This document shows positions 60,690 to 64,000 of a stretch of 64,000 nt of DNA, piece by piece. The notes below the pieces were generated by a model. It was given only the letters and a program-made list of their open reading frames with translations, was not told the origin of the DNA and did not search any database. The stretch is from Brucella pseudintermedia. GTDB taxonomy: Bacteria; Pseudomonadota; Alphaproteobacteria; Rhizobiales; Rhizobiaceae. The stretch lies in NCBI RefSeq assembly GCF_008932435.1, contig NZ_WBWE01000002.1:124001-188000 (forward strand). Direction: 5' to 3'. Position numbers and translations under genes: made by a program. Within the stretch, counting starts at the first letter, position 1. Each line of letters starts with the position of its first letter.

Positions 60690-60815
60690 AGAATATCACC
60701 GGGGTGTTTTCTCCTCCTCCCATTCCCTCGGTGATGCAAGACCGGATATTCTCCTCCCAAGTCCGGTCTTCCCCATAAAACACCCGCCGCTTCCTCCCGC
60801 GGCGGGTGTTTTCGT
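60690..60815 (+). ncRNA. CCUCCUCCC-loop small RNA array (Cuckoo/CcsR-like)
   Basis: Three stem-loops each expose a C-rich anti-Shine-Dalgarno loop. SL1: ATCACCG/CGGTGAT (60695-60735), loop with TCTCCTCCTCCCATTCCC. SL2: perfect AAGACCGGA/TCCGGTCTT (60738-60770), loop TATTCTCCTCCCAAG. SL3: 14-bp AAAACACCCGCCGC/GCGGCGGGTGTTTT (60777-60812), loop TTCCTCCC, acting as terminator. Stem sequences differ while the loop motif is kept, the hallmark of the Cuckoo family described downstream of DUF1127 genes; AbcR (alpha-r15) RNAs use similar loops. Confidence 0.82.
60777..60812. terminator. bidirectional terminator, small RNA / ridA-like gene
   Basis: 14-bp stem ending in TTTT on the plus strand and in TTTTAT on the minus strand, 11 bases from the ridA-like stop. 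It can end both the small RNA and the convergent RidA transcript. Confidence 0.8.
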
Positions 60816-60822
60816 TTGGAAA

Positions 60823-61212
60823 TTACCGCGCGGCGACCACCTCGATCTCGACCTTGAACTCCTCCCGCGTGAAACCGGAAACGATCATCAGCGTCGAGGC
60901 TGGCGCGGGCTGCGGAAACAGCCTGTCGCGGACATCCATATAGGGGCGCATATAGGCTCGATCCGTGACGTAGGCGTTGATGCGCACTACATCGGCAAGG
61001 TCCATGCCGCCGTCGCGCAGGATGCGCCGAATATTCTCAAAGCACAGTTCCGCCTGCGCTCCCACGTCCTGCGGAACATTGCCATCCGGCGCGATACCCA
61101 GCTGGCCGGAGCAGAAGATCATTTCCGCGCCAGTCTTTACTTTCACACCGTGGCTATAGGCGGCAAAGGGAGCCGCCATATCCTGGGGCAACAGATGTTT
61201 CAAAGTGCTCAT
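60823..61212 (-). CDS. RidA/YjgF-family protein
   Basis: 129 residues, RidA fold: hydrolysis of reactive enamine/imine intermediates or a related deaminase. Conserved blocks FCSGQLGIAPDG, QAELCFENIRRILRDGG, VVRINAYVTDR and a C-terminal VEIEVVAAR. The canonical catalytic Arg of RidA (in the AYVNxxR-type stretch, here ASTLMIVSGF and preceding RDRLFPQPAP) does not clearly align, so it may belong to an Rid2-7 subgroup. 9 bases downstream of the flavoprotein gene, so same operon. Confidence 0.85.
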   Translation of the reverse strand: MSTLKHLLPQDMAAPFAAYSHGVKVKTGAEMIFCSGQLGIAPDGNVPQDVGAQAELCFENIRRILRDGGMDLADVVRINAYVTDRAYMRPYMDVRDRLFPQPAPASTLMIVSGFTREEFKVEIEVVAAR

Positions 61213-61221
61213 CGTATATCC

Positions 61222-62454
61222 TCAAGCTTTCGGCGCAGCGGCCAGCATTTCTTTCAGCCGTGCAGCCCCAGCGGCAATATCAGCCTCGGTCGGATTGATC
61301 CCCGCCGCCAGCAGGCGGCGCGCGATCATATGATCCGCGGGGCGATTGATGGAATCGACAGCCACAAGCCTGTCACCGGCGAAATGAAAGATGGAGAACG
61401 CATTTTCTTCCGGGTTTCCCGAAAGCACATGCCGGTCAGCATCGAAGGAAAGGCCTGCTGTCTGCAATTTCATATCGCCCTGATCGGACCAGAACCAGGC
61501 AATCTCTCGAAATGGCGTTTCGCGTCCGACAATGGTGCGCGCCACATGCTTTGCCTGGTCTGTCGCGTTCTGTACTGACTCGAGCCGTACCCGACGACCG
61601 GCGTGAAAATGATCGTAGCTCACGCAATCGCCTATAGCGTAGACGTGGCTCGCGGACGTGCGTAGATTCTCATCCACAACAATGCCATTGTCGACCGCAA
61701 GCCCAGCCGTTACAGCAAGCTCCACGTTTGGCATCGCACCCGTACCCATCACAACCATATCCGCCGGGAATATGGTTCCGTCAGCCGCTTTCACGCCCGT
61801 CACACGGCCATTTTCACCCTCAATGGCCATCACGCCGAGACCCGTCAAAACCGTGATACTGGCGGCGCGGCTGCGCGCCTCCACATGGGCGGAGATGTGC
61901 GTTGCAACCGAACGCCCCAGCACGCGAGGCGCAGCCTCGATCAGAACCGTCTTTTTGCCAAGCGCGATTGCGCTATGAGCCATTTCGAGGCCAATGAAAC
62001 CGCCGCCGATAATGACCACATTCTCAACATTGGGCATTGCTGCCGCAATGCGGCGGGCATCTTCCATCCGGCGCAGCGTGAAAACACCGTCAAGCTCGAC
62101 GCCCGGCACATCGGGAATGCGGGCACGCGCACCGGTCGCGAAGATCAATTCGGACCAGTTCAGGACCTGCCCGTCATCGAGCCTGACCGTTTTGCCTGCC
62201 AGAGATACGGCATCGACGCGACGCCCAAACATCATCTCGATATTGTTGTCGCGATAGGCCGACTCCGGACGCAGAACCAGACCGCCGCCTTCGGGCGCCT
62301 TCAGGTAGGACTTGGACAACGGTGGCTTATGGTAGGGAATATCGGTTTCGTCATTGATGAGAATGATTTGGCCCGCATAGCCTTCCTGCCGAAGACTGAC
62401 CGCAGCCTGCGAGCCAGCATGACCAGCCCCTATGATAATGCATCTGTCGTCCAT
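61222..62454 (-). CDS. FAD-dependent ferredoxin/rubredoxin reductase-like protein
   Basis: 410 residues of the BenC/PdR class: N-terminal FAD motif CIIIGAGHAGSQAAVSL, NAD motif VVIIGGGFIGLEMAHSAIALG, FAD motif ASHVYAIGDCVSY, C-terminal reductase domain (EIAWFWSDQGDMKLQTAG). It transfers electrons from NADH to a ferredoxin or Rieske partner, typically for a ring-hydroxylating oxygenase; none is in the window. Upstream of the RidA gene and divergent from the creatininase/ABC genes, with a TetR-type operator between. Confidence 0.9.
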   Translation of the reverse strand: MDDRCIIIGAGHAGSQAAVSLRQEGYAGQIILINDETDIPYHKPPLSKSYLKAPEGGGLVLRPESAYRDNNIEMMFGRRVDAVSLAGKTVRLDDGQVLNWSELIFATGARARIPDVPGVELDGVFTLRRMEDARRIAAAMPNVENVVIIGGGFIGLEMAHSAIALGKKTVLIEAAPRVLGRSVATHISAHVEARSRAASITVLTGLGVMAIEGENGRVTGVKAADGTIFPADMVVMGTGAMPNVELAVTAGLAVDNGIVVDENLRTSASHVYAIGDCVSYDHFHAGRRVRLESVQNATDQAKHVARTIVGRETPFREIAWFWSDQGDMKLQTAGLSFDADRHVLSGNPEENAFSIFHFAGDRLVAVDSINRPADHMIARRLLAAGINPTEADIAAGAARLKEMLAAAPKA

Positions 62455-62614
62455 AGGACCTCCGAAAATTTCCGCACATCATAAACCTGGCGCGGCCTAT
62501 CACGTGGCCAAATAGCCACGGATTCACACCTTAATTGCACGCAATCCGAATATTTAAAACAATTAGTTTGACCGATCGGTCAGATTGTTTAGTAGGATGT
62601 GCTAAATCTGGTTT
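62455..62614. other. divergent promoter region with TetR-type site
   Basis: About 160 bases before the repeat. AT-rich, contains AATATTTAAAACAATTAG next to the operator palindrome at 62569. It probably holds the reductase promoter and the start of the divergent creatininase promoter. Confidence 0.4.
62569..62582. promoter_or_regulatory. TetR-family operator palindrome
   Basis: Perfect 14-base palindrome TGACCGATCGGTCA; TGACCGATCGGTCA-type sites are typical for TetR/AcrR repressors. Sits 115 bases upstream of the reductase start and 217 before the creatininase-family start. The repressor gene is not in the window. Confidence 0.65.
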
Positions 62615-62764
62615 GACGCGCATCTTGTTCCGAAAACCGTTCACACTTTCAGGGAAGCGCTCTCAGCATTTTCAGCAAAAGTGGGAAACGGTTTTGCGTT
62701 CGGAAATGCGAGAAAACAAATAGATAGAGTGGTTCCGACGAGTCCGTTAAACAGGAACCGCTCT
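62615..62764. repeat. Bru-RS-type repeat, copy 4, with a second partial element
   Basis: From 62615 a GACGCGCATCTTGTTCC...ACCGTTCACACTTTCAGGG block (a related rhizobial palindrome half), then the ~110-base copy AAGCGCTCTCAGC...GGAACCGCTCT, with the same block order as copies 1 and 3. The whole lies between divergent genes, upstream of the creatininase-family gene. It ends ~35 bases before that start. Confidence 0.7.
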
Positions 62765-62798
62765 AACGCCCTGGCCCGAGCGTGTAGGAGTTGCAGTC

Positions 62799-63599
62799 TT
62801 GAAACGATATTGGTCCGATTATACGAGCGAGGCATTCTCCCGCCTCGAGCGCGAGAAGCTCGTGGCAGTTCTGCCCGTTGGCGCAATCGAGCAGCATGGA
62901 CCGCACCTTCCGCTCGCCGTCGACGCTGCTATCGTTGACGGCATGGTCAAGGAAACCATCGCCCGCCTGCCGGAAACAAGCCGCGTGCTTTTCCTGCCGA
63001 CGCAAGCCATCGGCAAGAGCAATGAGCACAGCCTTTACCCCGGCACATTGACGTTTTCGGCCGAAACGACCATTCGCATGTGGTGCGAGATAGGTGCTTG
63101 CGTGGCAGCAAGCGGTGTCCGCAAGATGGCGCTGCTCAACAGCCATGGCGGCCAGATCAGCGTCATGGATATTGTCGCGCGAGAGCTTCGCATCCGTCAT
63201 AATATGATGGTGGTAAGCATCAACTGGTTCGGCCTTGGAATGCCTGAAGGCGTGTACAGCGAACACGATCTGAAGCACGGCATCCATGCAGGCGACATGG
63301 AAACCTCGGTGATGCTGGAGATGCATCCCGATCTGGTCGACATGTCGAAAGCACAGGATTTCCGGACGCTTACGGAAACTTTTGCAAGCGACTTCAAGCA
63401 TCTCTCGCTGAGCGGCGGCGCCAAGCCCGCCTGGCAGATTCAGGATATCAATCCATATGGCGCCGCTGGTGATGCGACGCTCGCGACCGCAGAAAAGGGT
63501 CGAGCGACTATCGACTTTGCCGCCGAGCGCCTGGTTGAGGTTCTCGCGGAAATTGAACGAGCGCCCCTTTCTTGGCTCGACAACAAGACAGCCTGGTAA
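62799..63599 (+). CDS. creatininase-family amidohydrolase
   Basis: 266 residues of the creatininase/formamide hydrolase (mycofactocin MftE/ArfB-like) family: hydrolysis of cyclic or linear amides with two divalent metals. Metal-site motifs: LPVGAIEQHGPHLPLAVDAA, ALLNSHGGQ, GIHAGDMETSVML (Glu and Asp ligands). Possible substrates: creatinine, N-formyl amides or a pyrimidine degradation product. A 5-base gap to the ABC ATPase suggests coupling to an uptake system for the same compound. MftE-like or FAPy hydrolase activity cannot be excluded. Confidence 0.85.
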   Translation: MKRYWSDYTSEAFSRLEREKLVAVLPVGAIEQHGPHLPLAVDAAIVDGMVKETIARLPETSRVLFLPTQAIGKSNEHSLYPGTLTFSAETTIRMWCEIGACVAASGVRKMALLNSHGGQISVMDIVARELRIRHNMMVVSINWFGLGMPEGVYSEHDLKHGIHAGDMETSVMLEMHPDLVDMSKAQDFRTLTETFASDFKHLSLSGGAKPAWQIQDINPYGAAGDATLATAEKGRATIDFAAERLVEVLAEIERAPLSWLDNKTAW

Positions 63600-63604
63600 G
63601 GACA

Positions 63605-64000
63605 ATGAGCGTGGCCCCCAACTCGCAAGCTCCATCCTCCCTGATCGAAATAGACGGCGTCTACAAGCAATATGGCACTGGCGTGATGGCCGTGAGCGAC
63701 ATGTCGCTCAGGATCGAACAAGGCCAGTTCGTCAGCTTTCTTGGTCCGTCCGGCTGCGGCAAGAGCACGGCGCTGCGCATGATCGCCGGGCTAGAATCGA
63801 TTTCCGCTGGCAATATCCGTATCAACGGCCATGCTCCCGGCAAGGGTCCCCTCGGTGCACAGGATATCGGTTTCGTATTTCAGGAACCGACCCTGATGCC
63901 GTGGGCCAGCGTTTTCGACAATGTTTATTTGCCGCTGCGCCTGTCCGGCATTGCCCGCAAAGAAGCGACCCCGCGCGTCGAAGAAGCGCTCGCACAGGTT
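63605..64000 (+). CDS. ABC transporter ATPase (SsuB/TauB/ThiY class), cut by window end
   Basis: 132 residues visible, frame open to the last base, 5 bases after the creatininase-family gene; AAGGACA precedes the ATG. Walker A GPSGCGKSTALR and Q-loop FQEPTLMPWASVFDNV are those of nitrate/sulfonate/taurine/pyrimidine-type importers. ABC signature and Walker B lie beyond the window. Substrate probably a small N-containing compound linked to the creatininase-like enzyme. Confidence 0.92.
   Translation, partial: MSVAPNSQAPSSLIEIDGVYKQYGTGVMAVSDMSLRIEQGQFVSFLGPSGCGKSTALRMIAGLESISAGNIRINGHAPGKGPLGAQDIGFVFQEPTLMPWASVFDNVYLPLRLSGIARKEATPRVEEALAQV

Overview
This 64 kb window reads as part of the second chromosome of a Brucella/Ochrobactrum-type alphaproteobacterium (Rhizobiales). 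The main evidence is a lumazine synthase nearly identical to the Brucella RibH2 antigen behind an FMN riboswitch, about 100-bp palindromic repeats of Bru-RS type between genes, an Irr-type iron control element, a PutA with a divergent Lrp-type PutR, and CCUCCUCCC-loop small RNAs next to a DUF1127 gene. Coding is dense and GC-rich. I saw no insertion sequence, prophage, CRISPR array, tRNA or rRNA. The identification rests on recognised proteins, not on a database search.

Layout. 1-9.7 kb: end of a Ppx/GppA phosphatase gene, rlmE, an MFS exporter, a 33-residue membrane peptide, FMN riboswitch-ribH2, fdhD, a DUF442 protein and a large MHYT-GGDEF-EAL c-di-GMP protein. 9.8-14 kb: a ferric-iron ABC transporter (fbpC-fbpA-fbpB, minus strand). 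14.1-18.5 kb: an FAD amine/amino-acid oxidoreductase, then a periplasmic copper/oxidative-stress group (sodC, multicopper oxidase, His/Met/Cys-rich secreted protein). 18.4-23.1 kb: an MHS-family symporter, the ahpC-ahpD peroxidase pair divergent from oxyR, and an RHE_PE00001-type DNA-binding protein.

23.1-36.6 kb: myo-inositol catabolism (iolG, iolR, iolC-DUF2090, iolD, iolE, iolB, a Nudix hydrolase). Facing it is an operon of an AfuABC-type ABC transporter ending in an inositol-monophosphatase-family gene. The binding protein of that transporter lacks the ferric-iron tyrosine pair and carries residues expected of a sugar-phosphate binder. The two groups together could scavenge phosphorylated inositol or sugars, import them intact, dephosphorylate them and feed the iol pathway. 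This is the most interesting functional hypothesis here.

36.8-41.2 kb: putA and putR. 41.2-50.4 kb: a complete polyol (sorbitol/mannitol) uptake and oxidation operon (smoEFGKS, a zinc alcohol dehydrogenase, mtlK) with a divergent LacI-family regulator. 50.4-54.9 kb: an EfeUOBM ferrous-iron uptake operon behind an Irr box. 55.2-60.8 kb: the glycine cleavage operon gcvTHP behind a tandem glycine riboswitch, flanked on both sides by small RNAs whose loops expose CCUCCUCCC; each RNA follows a short basic ORF. 60.8-64 kb: a RidA protein and a ferredoxin-reductase-like flavoprotein, a TetR-type operator, a creatininase-family amidohydrolase and the start of an ABC ATPase cut by the window end.

The common theme is nutrient scavenging (iron three ways or near-ways, inositol, polyols, proline, glycine) plus oxidative and copper stress defence, with several RNA-level controls. 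Bru-RS-type repeats sit exactly between the binding-protein gene and the first permease gene in two different ABC operons, which may set protein ratios.
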